Source: Arcuatula senhousia (taxonomy: Eukaryota; Mollusca; Bivalvia; Mytilida; Mytilidae). Taken from it: a stretch of DNA of 64,000 nt. Positions 15,001 to 29,662 of the stretch are shown here, in pieces. The position numbers and the translations under genes are program-made. Under the pieces are notes generated by a model that searched no databases, was not told the DNA's origin, and saw only the letters and a list, made by a program, of their open reading frames with translations. Location: positions 17,486-81,485 of the forward strand of contig CAXARO010001764.1 in assembly GCA_963971305.1 (NCBI GenBank). Direction: 5' to 3'. Numbering within the stretch: the first letter of the stretch is position 1; every line of letters begins with the position of its first letter.

Positions 15001-18000
15001 TTAAAAAAAATTCTGAAAAAAAATCAAGTGCTCCGATCAAAAATCTGATTTGATATTTGAAATCAGCATTATAAAAGCTACAAAAAAAGGGTGAGTCATG
15101 AAAAAATCTGACCAACGGTTTTCGAGTTATACAGTTTTGAAATTTTTTCCGAAGTGACCCCACCCCTCCTTTGGACCCCCTTAATTTGGCAATGGACCTC
15201 TTACATTGAAACGATTACCGTATTGAGTTCAAGTACATGTTAGGCATCTTAAAATAGGTATTGTTTATACAGATTGGATTTACAGTTTGAGAGCTATAAG
15301 GAGTTTTGTGTGCGAAACCATGGCATTTTGGCCTACGGTCCCCCTTTCTGGTACCCCCCAGAACCCTTTATGACTTGTGAATCTGATCTTTTTGGTATTA
15401 ATTCTTTACATTGGCCTTAGTCCTACATGTTTACCAAGTTTCAGAGGGATCGGTTAAAAAATGCCTGCAAAAAGTTACGGTATGTAATTATTAAGTCTCC
15501 CAAACGAAGTTTGGAGACTTATTGTTTTTACTCAGGTTTTTCAGATTTTTTTTACTATGAACTTGTCCGACCGGTTTCTCGGAGATGGTTTTTCAGATCA
15601 AAACCATACTTGGTATATGAGTTATTCATGTTATGAAGGTGTGCACAAAACTTTCGAATTTTTCAAGATGGCCGCCTATTTCAAAATGGCCGACAAAAAT
15701 CGGCTAATTTTTGGGAATGTTGACCGATTCTGATGAACATTGGTTTCTGGGCTAAACATGATGCTCCGAGTTCAATGGAAAAGACCAAAAATTGCTATCT
15801 TGTATAGTTTTTTTTTCATAATTTTTTTTTGTATTTTTTTGAATTTTTGAAAAATCACATAAAAAATTTTAAAAAAATTCTGAAAAAAAATCAAGTGCTC
15901 CGATCAAAAATCTGATTTGATATTTGAAATCAGCATTATAAAAGCTACAAAAAAAGGGTGAGTCATGAAAAAATCTGACCAACGGTTTTCGAGTTATACA
16001 GTTTTGAAATTTTTTCCGAAGTGACCCCACCCCTCCTTTGGACCCCCTTAATTTGGCAATGGACCTCTTACATTGAAACGATTACCGTATTGAGTTCAAG
16101 TACATGTTAGGCATCTTAAAATAGGTATTGTTTATACAGATTGGATTTACAGTTTGAGAGCTATAAGGAGTTTTGTGTGCGAAACCATGGCATTTTGGCC
16201 TACGGTCCCCCTTTCTGGTACCCCCCAGAACCCTTTATGACTTGTGAATCTGATCTTTTTGGTATTAATTCTTTACATTGGCCTTAGTCCTACATGTTTA
16301 CCAAGTTTCAGAGGGATCGGTTAAAAAATGCCTGCAAAAAGTTACGGTATGTAATTATTAAGTCTCCCAAACGAAGTTTGGAGACTTATTGTTTTTACTC
16401 AGGTTTTTCAGATTTTTTTTACTATGAACTTGTCCGACCGGTTTCTCGGAGATGGTTTTTCAGATCAAAACCATACTTGGTATATGAGTTATTCATGTTA
16501 TGAAGGTGTGCACAAAACTTTCGAATTTTTCAAGATGGCCGCCTATTTCAAAATGGCCGACAAAAATCGGCTAATTTTTGGGAATGTTGACCGATTCTGA
16601 TGAACATTGGTTTCTGGGCTAAACATGATGCTCCGAGTTCAATGGAAAAGACCAAAAATTGCTATCTTGTATAGTTTTTTTTTCATAATTTTTTTTTGTA
16701 TTTTTTTGAATTTTTGAAAAATCACATAAAAAATTTAAAAAAAATTCTGAAAAAAAATCAAGTGCTCCGATCAAAAATCTGATTTGATATTTGAAATCAG
16801 CATTATAAAAGCTACAAAAAAAGGGTGAGTCATGAAAAAATCTGACCAACGGTTTTCGAGTTATACAGTTTTGAAATTTTTTCCGAAGTGACCCCACCCC
16901 TCCTTTGGACCCCCTTAATTTGGCAATGGACCTCTTACATTGAAACGATTACCGTATTGAGTTCAAGTACATGTTAGGCATCTTAAAATAGGTATTGTTT
17001 ATACAGATTGGATTTACAGTTTGAGAGCTATAAGGAGTTTTGTGTGCGAAACCATGGCATTTTGGCCTACGGTCCCCCTTTCTGGTACCCCCCAGAACCC
17101 TTTATGACTTGTGAATCTGATCTTTTTGGTATTAATTCTTTACATTGGCCTTAGTCCTACATGTTTACCAAGTTTCAGAGGGATCGGTTAAAAAATGCCT
17201 GCAAAAAGTTACGGTATGTAATTATTAAGTCTCCCAAACGAAGTTTGGAGACTTATTGTTTTTACTCAGGTTTTTCAGATTTTTTTTACTATGAACTTGT
17301 CCGACCGGTTTCTCGGAGATGGTTTTTCAGATCAAAACCATACTTGGTATATGAGTTATTCATGTTATGAAGGTGTGCACAAAACTTTCGAATTTTTCAA
17401 GATGGCCGCCTATTTCAAAATGGCCGACAAAAATCGGCTAATTTTTGGGAATGTTGACCGATTCTGATGAACATTGGTTTCTGGGCTAAACATGATGCTC
17501 CGAGTTCAATGGAAAAGACCAAAAATTGCTATCTTGTATAGTTTTTTTTTCATAATTTTTTTTTGTATTTTTTTGAATTTTTGAAAAATCACATAAAAAA
17601 TTTAAAAAAAATTCTGAAAAAAAATCAAGTGCTCCGATCAAAAATCTGATTTGATATTTGAAATCAGCATTATAAAAGCTACAAAAAAAGGGTGAGTCAT
17701 GAAAAAATCTGACCAACGGTTTTCGAGTTATACAGTTTTGAAATTTTTTCCGAAGTGACCCCACCCCTCCTTTGGACCCCCTTAATTTGGCAATGGACCT
17801 CTTACATTGAAACGATTACCGTATTGAGTTCAAGTACATGTTAGGCATCTTAAAATAGGTATTGTTTATACAGATTGGATTTACAGTTTGAGAGCTATAA
17901 GGAGTTTTGTGTGCGAAACCATGGCATTTTGGCCTACGGTCCCCCTTTCTGGTACCCCCCAGAACCCTTTATGACTTGTGAATCTAATCTTTTTGGTATT

Positions 18001-21000
18001 AATTCTTTACATTGGCCTTAGTCCTACATGTTTACCAAGTTTCAGAGGGATCGGTTAAAAAATGCCTGCAAAAAGTTACGGTATGTAATTATTAAGTCTC
18101 CCAAACGAAGTTTGGAGACTTATTGTTTTTACTCAGGTTTTTCAGATTTTTTTTACTATGAACTTGTCCGACCGGTTTCTCGGAGATGGTTTTTCAGATC
18201 AAAACCATACTTGGTATATGAGTTATTCATGTTATGAAGGTGTGCACAAAACTTTCGAATTTTTCAAGATGGCCGCCTATTTCAAAATGGCCGACAAAAA
18301 TCGGCTAATTTTTGGGAATGTTGACCGATTCTGATGAACATTGGTTTCTGGGCTAAACATGATGCTCCGAGTTCAATGGAAAAGACCAAAAATTGCTTTC
18401 TTGTATAGTTTTTTTTTCATAATTTTTTTTTGTATTTTTTTGAATTTTTGAAAAATCACATAAAAAATTTAAAAAAAATTCTGAAAAAAAATCAAGTGCT
18501 CCGATCAAAAATCTGATTTGATATTTGAAATCAGCATTATAAAAGCTACAAAAAAAGGGTGAGTCATGAAAAAATCTGACCAACGGTTTTCGAGTTATAC
18601 AGTTTTGAAATTTTTTCCGAAGTGACCCCACCCCTCCTTTGGACCCCCTTAATTTGGCAATGGACCTCTTACATTGAAACGATTACCGTATTGAGTTCAA
18701 GTACATGTTAGGCATCTTAAAATAGGTATTGTTTATACAGATTGGATTTACAGTTTGAGAGCTATAAGGAGTTTTGTGTGCGAAACCATGGCATTTTGGC
18801 CTACGGTCCCCCTTTCTGGTACCCCCCAGAACCCTTTATGACTTGTGAATCTGATCTTTTTGGTATTAATTCTTTACATTGGCCTTAGTCCTACATGTTT
18901 ACCAAGTTTCAGAGGGATCGGTTAAAAAATGCCTGCAAAAAGTTACGGTATGTAATTATTAAGTCTCCCAAACGAAGTTTGGAGACTTATTGTTTTTACT
19001 CAGGTTTTTCAGATTTTTTTTACTATGAACTTGTCCGACCGGTTTCTCGGAGATGGTTTTTCAGATCAAAACCATACTTGGTATATGAGTTATTCATGTT
19101 ATGAAGGTGTGCACAAAACTTTCGAATTTTTCAAGATGGCCGCCTATTTCAAAATGGCCGACAAAAATCGGCTAATTTTTGGGAATGTTGACCGATTCTG
19201 ATGAACATTGGTTTCTGGGCTAAACATGATGCTCCGAGTTCAATGGAAAAGACCAAAAATTGCTATCTTGTATAGTTTTTTTTTCATAATTTTTTTTTGT
19301 ATTTTTTTGAATTTTTGAAAAATCACAAAAAATTTAAAAAAAATTCTGAAAAAAAATCAAGTGCTCCGATCAAAAATCTGATTTGATATTTGAAATCAGC
19401 ATTATAAAAGCTACAAAAAAAGGGTGAGTCATGAAAAAATCTGACCAACGGTTTTCGAGTTATACAGTTTTGAAATTTTTTCCGAAGTGACCCCACCCCT
19501 CCTTTGGACCCCCTTAATTTGGCAATGGACCTCTTACATTGAAACGATTACCGTATTGAGTTCAAGTACATGTTAGGCATCTTAAAATAGGTATTGTTTA
19601 TACAGATTGGATTTACAGTTTGAGAGCTATAAGGAGTTTTGTGTGCGAAACCATGGCATTTTGGCCTACGGTCCCCCTTTCTGGTACCCCCCAGAACCCT
19701 TTATGACTTGTGAATCTGATCTTTTTGGTATTAATTCTTTACATTGGCCTTAGTCCTACATGTTTACCAAGTTTCAGAGGGATCGGTTAAAAAATGCCTG
19801 CAAAAAGTTACGGTATGTAATTATTAAGTCTCCCAAACGAAGTTTGGAGACTTATTGTTTTTACTCAGGTTTTTCAGATTTTTTTTACTATGAACTTGTC
19901 CGACCGGTTTCTCGGAGATGGTTTTTCAGATCAAAACCATACTTGGTATATGAGTTATTCATGTTATGAAGGTGTGCACAAAACTTTCGAATTTTTCAAG
20001 ATGGCCGCCTATTTCAAAATGGCCGACAAAAATCGGCTAATTTTTGGGAATGTTGACCGATTCTGATGAACATTGGTTTCTGGGCTAAACATGATGCTCC
20101 GAGTTCAATGGAAAAGACCAAAAATTGCTATCTTGTATAGTTTTTTTTTCATAATTTTTTTTTGTATTTTTTTGAATTTTTGAAAAATCACATAAAAAAT
20201 TTAAAAAAAATTCTGAAAAAAAATCAAGTGCTCCGATCAAAAATCTGATTTGATATTTGAAATCAGCATTATAAAAGCTACAAAAAAAGGGTGAGTCATG
20301 AAAAAATCTGACCAACGGTTTTCGAGTTATACAGTTTTGAAATTTTTTCCGAAGTGACCCCACCCCTCCTTTGGACCCCCTTAATTTGGCAATGGACCTC
20401 TTACATTGAAACGATTACCGTATTGAGTTCAAGTACATGTTAGGCATCTTAAAATAGGTATTGTTTATACAGATTGGATTTACAGTTTGAGAGCTATAAG
20501 GAGTTTTGTGTGCGAAACCATGGCATTTTGGCCTACGGTCCCCCTTTCTGGTACCCCCCAGAACCCTTTATGACTTGTGAATCTGATCTTTTTGGTATTA
20601 ATTCTTTACATTGGCCTTAGTCCTACATGTTTACCAAGTTTCAGAGGGATCGGTTAAAAAATGCCTGCAAAAAGTTACGGTATGTAATTATTAAGTCTCC
20701 CAAACGAAGTTTGGAGACTTATTGTTTTTACTCAGGTTTTTCAGATTTTTTTTACTATGAACTTGTCCGACCGGTTTCTCGGAGATGGTTTTTCAGATCA
20801 AAACCATACTTGGTATATGAGTTATTCATGTTATGAAGGTGTGCACAAAACTTTCGAATTTTTCAAGATGGCCGCCTATTTCAAAATGGCCGACAAAAAT
20901 CGGCTAATTTTTGGGAATGTTGACCGATTCTGATGAACATTGGTTTCTGGGCTAAACATGATGCTCCGAGTTCAATGGAAAAGACCAAAAATTGCTATCT

Positions 21001-24000
21001 TGTATAGTTTTTTTTTCATAATTTTTTTTTGTATTTTTTTGAATTTTTGAAAAATCACATAAAAAATTTAAAAAAAATTCTGAAAAAAAATCAAGTGCTC
21101 CGATCAAAAATCTGATTTGATATTTGAAATCAGCATTATAAAAGCTACAAAAAAAGGGTGAGTCATGAAAAAATCTGACCAACGGTTTTCGAGTTATACA
21201 GTTTTGAAATTTTTTCCGAAGTGACCCCACCCCTCCTTTGGACCCCCTTAATTTGGCAATGGACCTCTTACATTGAAACGATTACCGTATTGAGTTCAAG
21301 TACATGTTAGGCATCTTAAAATAGGTATTGTTTATACAGATTGGATTTACAGTTTGAGAGCTATAAGGAGTTTTGTGTGCGAAACCATGGCATTTTGGCC
21401 TACGGTCCCCCTTTCTGGTACCCCCCAGAACCCTTTATGACTTGTGAATCTGATCTTTTTGGTATTAATTCTTTACATTGGCCTTAGTCCTACATGTTTA
21501 CCAAGTTTCAGAGGGATCGGTTAAAAAATGCCTGCAAAAAGTTACGGTATGTAATTATTAAGTCTCCCAAACGAAGTTTGGAGACTTATTGTTTTTACTC
21601 AGGTTTTTCAGATTTTTTTTACTATGAACTTGTCCGACCGGTTTCTCGGAGATGGTTTTTCAGATCAAAACCATACTTGGTATATGAGTTATTCATGTTA
21701 TGAAGGTGTGCACAAAACTTTCGAATTTTTCAAGATGGCCGCCTATTTCAAAATGGCCGACAAAAATCGGCTAATTTTTGGGAATGTTGACCGATTCTGA
21801 TGAACATTGGTTTCTGGGCTAAACATGATGCTCCGAGTTCAATGGAAAAGACCAAAAATTGCTATCTTGTATAGTTTTTTTTTCATAATTTTTTTTTGTA
21901 TTTTTTTGAATTTTTGAAAAATCACATAAAAAATTTAAAAAAAATTCTGAAAAAAAATCAAGTGCTCCGATCAAAAATCTGATTTGATATTTGAAATCAG
22001 CATTATAAAAGCTACAAAAAAAGGGTGAGTCATGAAAAAATCTGACCAACGGTTTTCGAGTTATACAGTTTTGAAATTTTTTCCGAAGTGACCCCACCCC
22101 TCCTTTGGACCCCCTTAATTTGGCAATGGACCTCTTACATTGAAACGATTACCGTATTGAGTTCAAGTACATGTTAGGCATCTTAAAATAGGTATTGTTT
22201 ATACAGATTGGATTTACAGTTTGAGAGCTATAAGGAGTTTTGTGTGCGAAACCATGGCATTTTGGCCTACGGTCCCCCTTTCTGGTACCCCCCAGAACCC
22301 TTTATGACTTGTGAATCTGATCTTTTTGGTATTAATTCTTTACATTGGCCTTAGTCCTACATGTTTACCAAGTTTCAGAGGGATCGGTTAAAAAATGCCT
22401 GCAAAAAGTTACGGTATGTAATTATTAAGTCTCCCAAACGAAGTTTGGAGACTTATTGTTTTTACTCAGGTTTTTCAGATTTTTTTTACTATGAACTTGT
22501 CCGACCGGTTTCTCGGAGATGGTTTTTCAGATCAAAACCATACTTGGTATATGAGTTATTCATGTTATGAAGGTGTGCACAAAACTTTCGAATTTTTCAA
22601 GATGGCCGCCTATTTCAAAATGGCCGACAAAAATCGGCTAATTTTTGGGAATGTTGACCGATTCTGATGAACATTGGTTTCTGGGCTAAACATGATGCTC
22701 CGAGTTCAATGAAAAAGACCAAAAATTGCTATCTTGTATAGTTTTTTTTTCATAATTTTTTTTTGTATTTTTTTGAATTTTTGAAAAATCACATAAAAAA
22801 TTTAAAAAAAATTCTGAAAAAAAATCAAGTGCTCCGATCAAAAATCTGATTTGATATTTGAAATCAGCATTATAAAAGCTACAAAAAAAGGGTGAGTCAT
22901 GAAAAAATCTGACCAACGGTTTTCGAGTTATACAGTTTTGAAATTTTTTCCGAAGTGACCCCACCCCTCCTTTGGACCCCCTTAATTTGGCAATGGACCT
23001 CTTACATTGAAACGATTACCGTATTGAGTTCAAGTACATGTTAGGCATCTTAAAATAGGTATTGTTTATACAGATTGGATTTACAGTTTGAGAGCTATAA
23101 GGAGTTTTGTGTGCGAAACCATGGCATTTTGGCCTACGGTCCCCCTTTCTGGTACCCCCCAGAACCCTTTATGACTTGTGAATCTGATCTTTTTGGTATT
23201 AATTCTTTACATTGGCCTTAGTCCTACATGTTTACCAAGTTTCAGAGGGATCGGTTAAAAAATGCCTGCAAAAAGTTACGGTATGTAATTATTAAGTCTC
23301 CCAAACGAAGTTTGGAGACTTATTGTTTTTACTCAGGTTTTTCAGATTTTTTTTACTATGAACTTGTCCGACCGGTTTCTCGGAGATGGTTTTTCAGATC
23401 AAAACCATACTTGGTATATGAGTTATTCATGTTATGAAGGTGTGCACAAAACTTTCGAATTTTTCAAGATGGCCGCCTATTTCAAAATGGCCGACAAAAA
23501 TCGGCTAATTTTTGGGAATGTTGACCGATTCTGATGAACATTGGTTTCTGGGCTAAACATGATGCTCCGAGTTCAATGGAAAAGACCAAAAATTGCTATC
23601 TTGTATAGTTTTTTTTTCATAATTTTTTTTTGTATTTTTTTGAATTTTTGAAAAATCACATAAAAAATTTTAAAAAAATTCTGAAAAAAAATCAAGTGCT
23701 CCGATCAAAAATCTGATTTGATATTTGAAATCAGCATTATAAAAGCTACAAAAAAAGGGTGAGTCATGAAAAAATCTGACCAACGGTTTTCGAGTTATAC
23801 AGTTTTGAAATTTTTTCCGAAGTGACCCCACCCCTCCTTTGGACCCCCTTAATTTGGCAATGGACCTCTTACATTGAAACGATTACCGTATTGAGTTCAA
23901 GTACATGTTAGGCATCTTAAAATAGGTATTGTTTATACAGATTGGATTTACAGTTTGAGAGCTATAAGGAGTTTTGTGTGCGAAACCATGGCATTTTGGC

Positions 24001-27000
24001 CTACGGTCCCCCTTTCTGGTACCCCCCAGAACCCTTTATGACTTGTGAATCTGATCTTTTTGGTATTAATTCTTTACATTGGCCTTAGTCCTACATGTTT
24101 ACCAAGTTTCAGAGGGATCGGTTAAAAAATGCCTGCAAAAAGTTACGGTATGTAATTATTAAGTCTCCCAAACGAAGTTTGGAGACTTATTGTTTTTACT
24201 CAGGTTTTTCAGATTTTTTTTACTATGAACTTGTCCGACCGGTTTCTCGGAGATGGTTTTTCAGATCAAAACCATACTTGGTATATGAGTTATTCATGTT
24301 ATGAAGGTGTGCACAAAACTTTCGAATTTTTCAAGATGGCCGCCTATTTCAAAATGGCCGACAAAAATCGGCTAATTTTTGGGAATGTTGACCGATTCTG
24401 ATGAACATTGGTTTCTGGGCTAAACATGATGCTCCGAGTTCAATGGAAAAGACCAAAAATTGCTATCTTGTATAGTTTTTTTTTCATAATTTTTTTTTGT
24501 ATTTTTTTGAATTTTTGAAAAATCACATAAAAAATTTAAAAAAAATTCTGAAAAAAAATCAAGTGCTCCGATCAAAAATCTGATTTGATATTTGAAATCA
24601 GCATTATAAAAGCTACAAAAAAAGGGTGAGTCATGAAAAAATCTGACCAACGGTTTTCGAGTTATACAGTTTTGAAATTTTTTCCGAAGTGACCCCACCC
24701 CTCCTTTGGACCCCCTTAATTTGGCAATGGACCTCTTACATTGAAACGATTACCGTATTGAGTTCAAGTACATGTTAGGCATCTTAAAATAGGTATTGTT
24801 TATACAGATTGGATTTACAGTTTGAGAGCTATAAGGAGTTTTGTGTGCGAAACCATGGCATTTTGGCCTACGGTCCCCCTTTCTGGTACCCCCCAGAACC
24901 CTTTATGACTTGTGAATCTGATCTTTTTGGTATTAATTCTTTACATTGGCCTTAGTCCTACATGTTTACCAAGTTTCAGAGGGATCGGTTAAAAAATGCC
25001 TGCAAAAAGTTACGGTATGTAATTATTAAGTCTCCCAAACGAAGTTTGGAGACTTATTGTTTTTACTCAGGTTTTTCAGATTTTTTTTACTATGAACTTG
25101 TCCGACCGGTTTCTCGGAGATGGTTTTTCAGATCAAAACCATACTTGGTATATGAGTTATTCATGTTATGAAGGTGTGCACAAAACTTTCGAATTTTTCA
25201 AGATGGCCGCCTATTTCAAAATGGCCGACAAAAATCGGCTAATTTTTGGGAATGTTGACCGATTCTGATGAACATTGGTTTCTGGGCTAAACATGATGCT
25301 CCGAGTTCAATGGAAAAGACCAAAAATTGCTATCTTGTATAGTTTTTTTTTCATAATTTTTTTTTGTATTTTTTTGAATTTTTGAAAAATCACATAAAAA
25401 ATTTAAAAAAAATTCTGAAAAAAAATCAAGTGCTCCGATCAAAAATCTGATTTGATATTTGAAATCAGCATTATAAAAGCTACAAAAAAAGGGTGAGTCA
25501 TGAAAAAATCTGACCAACGGTTTTCGAGTTATACAGTTTTGAAATTTTTTCCGAAGTGACCCCACCCCTCCTTTGGACCCCCTTAATTTGGCAATGGACC
25601 TCTTACATTGAAACGATTACCGTATTGAGTTCAAGTACATGTTAGGCATCTTAAAATAGGTATTGTTTATACAGATTGGATTTACAGTTTGAGAGCTATA
25701 AGGAGTTTTGTGTGCGAAACCATGGCATTTTGGCCTACGGTCCCCCTTTCTGGTACCCCCCAGAACCCTTTATGACTTGTGAATCTGATCTTTTTGGTAT
25801 TAATTCTTTACATTGGCCTTAGTCCTACATGTTTACCAAGTTTCAGAGGGATCGGTTAAAAAATGCCTGCAAAAAGTTACGGTATGTAATTATTAAGTCT
25901 CCCAAACGAAGTTTGGAGACTTATTGTTTTTACTCAGGTTTTTCAGATTTTTTTTACTATGAACTTGTCCGACCGGTTTCTCGGAGATGGTTTTTCAGAT
26001 CAAAACCATACTTGGTATATGAGTTATTCATGTTATGAAGGTGTGCACAAAACTTTCGAATTTTTCAAGATGGCCGCCTATTTCAAAATGGCCGACAAAA
26101 ATCGGCTAATTTTTGGGAATGTTGACCGATTCTGATGAACATTGGTTTCTGGGCTAAACATGATGCTCCGAGTTCAATGGAAAAGACCAAAAATTGCTAT
26201 CTTGTATAGTTTTTTTTTCATAATTTTTTTTTGTATTTTTTTGAATTTTTGAAAAATCACATAAAAAATTTAAAAAAAATTCTGAAAAAAAATCAAGTGC
26301 TCCGATCAAAAATCTGATTTGATATTTGAAATCAGCATTATAAAAGCTACAAAAAAAGGGTGAGTCATGAAAAAATCTGACCAACGGTTTTCGAGTTATA
26401 CAGTTTTGAAATTTTTTCCGAAGTGACCCCACCCCTCCTTTGGACCCCCTTAATTTGGCAATGGACCTCTTACATTGAAACGATTACCGTATTGAGTTCA
26501 AGTACATGTTAGGCATCTTAAAATAGGTATTGTTTATACAGATTGGATTTACAGTTTGAGAGCTATAAGGAGTTTTGTGTGCGAAACCATGGCATTTTGG
26601 CCTACGGTCCCCCTTTCTGGTACCCCCCAGAACCCTTTATGACTTGTGAATCTGATCTTTTTGGTATTAATTCTTTACATTGGCCTTAGTCCTACATGTT
26701 TACCAAGTTTCAGAGGGATCGGTTAAAAAATGCCTGCAAAAAGTTACGGTATGTAATTATTAAGTCTCCCAAACGAAGTTTGGAGACTTATTGTTTTTAC
26801 TCAGGTTTTTCAGATTTTTTTTACTATGAACTTGTCCGACCGGTTTCTCGGAGATGGTTTTTCAGATCAAAACCATACTTGGTATATGAGTTATTCATGT
26901 TATGAAGGTGTGCACAAAACTTTCGAATTTTTCAAGATGGCCGCCTATTTCAAAATGGCCGACAAAAATCGGCTAATTTTTGGGAATGTTGACCGATTCT

Positions 27001-29662
27001 GATGAACATTGGTTTCTGGGCTAAACATGATGCTCCGAGTTCAATGGAAAAGACCAAAAATTGCTATCTTGTATAGTTTTTTTTTCATAATTTTTTTTTG
27101 TATTTTTTTGAATTTTTGAAAAATCACATAAAAAATTTAAAAAAAATTCTGAAAAAAAATCAAGTGCTCCGATCAAAAATCTGATTTGATATTTGAAATC
27201 AGCATTATAAAAGCTACAAAAAAAGGGTGAGTCATGAAAAAATCTGACCAACGGTTTTCGAGTTATACAGTTTTGAAATTTTTTCCGAAGTGACCCCACC
27301 CCTCCTTTGGACCCCCTTAATTTGGCAATGGACCTCTTACATTGAAACGATTACCGTATTGAGTTCAAGTACATGTTAGGCATCTTAAAATAGGTATTGT
27401 TTATACAGATTGGATTTACAGTTTGAGAGCTATAAGGAGTTTTGTGTGCGAAACCATGGCATTTTGGCCTACGGTCCCCCTTTCTGGTACCCCCCAGAAC
27501 CCTTTATGACTTGTGAATCTGATCTTTTTGGTATTAATTCTTTACATTGGCCTTAGTCCTACATGTTTACCAAGTTTCAGAGGGATCGGTTAAAAAATGC
27601 CTGCAAAAAGTTACGGTATGTAATTATTAAGTCTCCCAAACGAAGTTTGGAGACTTATTGTTTTTACTCAGGTTTTTCAGATTTTTTTTACTATGAACTT
27701 GTCCGACCGGTTTCTCGGAGATGGTTTTTCAGATCAAAACCATACTTGGTATATGAGTTATTCATGTTATGAAGGTGTGCACAAAACTTTCGAATTTTTC
27801 AAGATGGCCGCCTATTTCAAAATGGCCGACAAAAATCGGCTAATTTTTGGGAATGTTGACCGATTCTGATGAACATTGGTTTCTGGGCTAAACATGATGC
27901 TCCGAGTTCAATGGAAAAGACCAAAAATTGCTATCTTGTATAGTTTTTTTTTCATAATTTTTTTTTGTATTTTTTTGAATTTTTGAAAAATCACATAAAA
28001 AATTTTAAAAAAATTCTGAAAAAAAATCAAGTGCTCCGATCAAAAATCTGATTTGATATTTGAAATCAGCATTATAAAAGCTACAAAAAAAGGGTGAGTC
28101 ATGAAAAAATCTGACCAACGGTTTTCGAGTTATACAGTTTTGAAATTTTTTCCGAAGTGACCCCACCCCTCCTTTGGACCCCCTTAATTTGGCAATGGAC
28201 CTCTTACATTGAAACGATTACCGTATTGAGTTCAAGTACATGTTAGGCATCTTAAAATAGGTATTGTTTATACAGATTGGATTTACAGTTTGAGAGCTAT
28301 AAGGAGTTTTGTGTGCGAAACCATGGCATTTTGGCCTACGGTCCCCCTTTCTGGTACCCCCCAGAACCCTTTATGACTTGTGAATCTGATCTTTTTGGTA
28401 TTAATTCTTTACATTGGCCTTAGTCCTACATGTTTACCAAGTTTCAGAGGGATCGGTTAAAAAATGCCTGCAAAAAGTTACGGTATGTAATTATTAAGTC
28501 TCCCAAACGAAGTTTGGAGACTTATTGTTTTTACTCAGGTTTTTCAGATTTTTTTTACTATGAACTTGTCCGACCGGTTTCTCGGAGATGGTTTTTCAGA
28601 TCAAAACCATACTTGGTATATGAGTTATTCATGTTATGAAGGTGTGCACAAAACTTTCGAATTTTTCAAGATGGCCGCCTATTTCAAAATGGCCGACAAA
28701 AATCGGCTAATTTTTGGGAATGTTGACCGATTCTGATGAACATTGGTTTCTGGGCTAAACATGATGCTCCGAGTTCAATGGAAAAGACCAAAAATTGCTA
28801 TCTTGTATAGTTTTTTTTTCATAATTTTTTTTTGTATTTTTTTGAATTTTTGAAAAATCACATAAAAAATTTAAAAAAAATTCTGAAAAAAAATCAAGTG
28901 CTCCGATCAAAAATCTGATTTGATATTTGAAATCAGCATTATAAAAGCTACAAAAAAAGGGTGAGTCATGAAAAAATCTGACCAACGGTTTTCGAGTTAT
29001 ACAGTTTTGAAATTTTTTCCGAAGTGACCCCACCCCTCCTTTGGACCCCCTTAATTTGGCAATGGACCTCTTACATTGAAACGATTACCGTATTGAGTTC
29101 AAGTACATGTTAGGCATCTTAAAATAGGTATTGTTTATACAGATTGGATTTACAGTTTGAGAGCTATAAGGAGTTTTGTGTGCGAAACCATGGCATTTTG
29201 GCCTACGGTCCCCCTTTCTGGTACCCCCCAGAACCCTTTATGACTTGTGAATCTGATCTTTTTGGTATTAATTCTTTACATTGGCCTTAGTCCTACATGT
29301 TTACCAAGTTTCAGAGGGATCGGTTAAAAAATGCCTGCAAAAAGTTACGGTATGTAATTATTAAGTCTCCCAAACGAAGTTTGGAGACTTATTGTTTTTA
29401 CTCAGGTTTTTCAGATTTTTTTTACTATGAACTTGTCCGACCGGTTTCTCGGAGATGGTTTTTCAGATCAAAACCATACTTGGTATATGAGTTATTCATG
29501 TTATGAAGGTGTGCACAAAACTTTCGAATTTTTCAAGATGGCCGCCTATTTCAAAATGGCCGACAAAAATCGGCTAATTTTTGGGAATGTTGACCGATTC
29601 TGATGAACATTGGTTTCTGGGCTAAACATGATGCTCCGAGTTCAATGGAAAAGACCAAAAAT
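1..29662 (+). repeat. Satellite array, 867-bp monomer, about 34 head-to-tail copies, derived from a HINE-type element
   Basis: The same block recurs every 867 bp from the left edge to 29662, where identity stops abruptly inside a monomer (after GACCAAAAAT). Two monomers are 865 bp because TA is lost near 13260 and 19327. Copies are almost identical; the few differences seen are a recurrent A-to-T at about 4601, 8936, 15870, 23671 and 28006, a G-to-A at 12786 and 17986, and single changes near 13102, 18397 and 22711. Each monomer has a hairpin (first copy 756-783; arms AAGTCTCC and GGAGACTT with inner AAAC/GTTT), then ATTGTTTTTACTC, TGAACTTGTCCG, GGTGTGCACA and TCAAGATGGCCGCC. The same order of blocks occurs in the B and C mobile elements to the right, so the monomer is derived from such an element. 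The rest of the monomer is AT-rich with long A and T tracts and matches nothing I recognise. The short ORFs it contains look fortuitous. High identity points to recent amplification or homogenisation. Confidence 0.97.

Noticed and set aside
1..29662. Repeated short ORFs of 69 residues (plus) and 92 residues (minus) in the satellite
   Set aside because: They are conserved only because the whole monomer is. They run over the hairpin and poly-A/T tracts, are broken in several monomers by a single change, and show no protein-like pattern.
1..29662. CRISPR-like regular repeat
   Set aside because: The entire 867-bp unit repeats with no unique spacers; this is a satellite.
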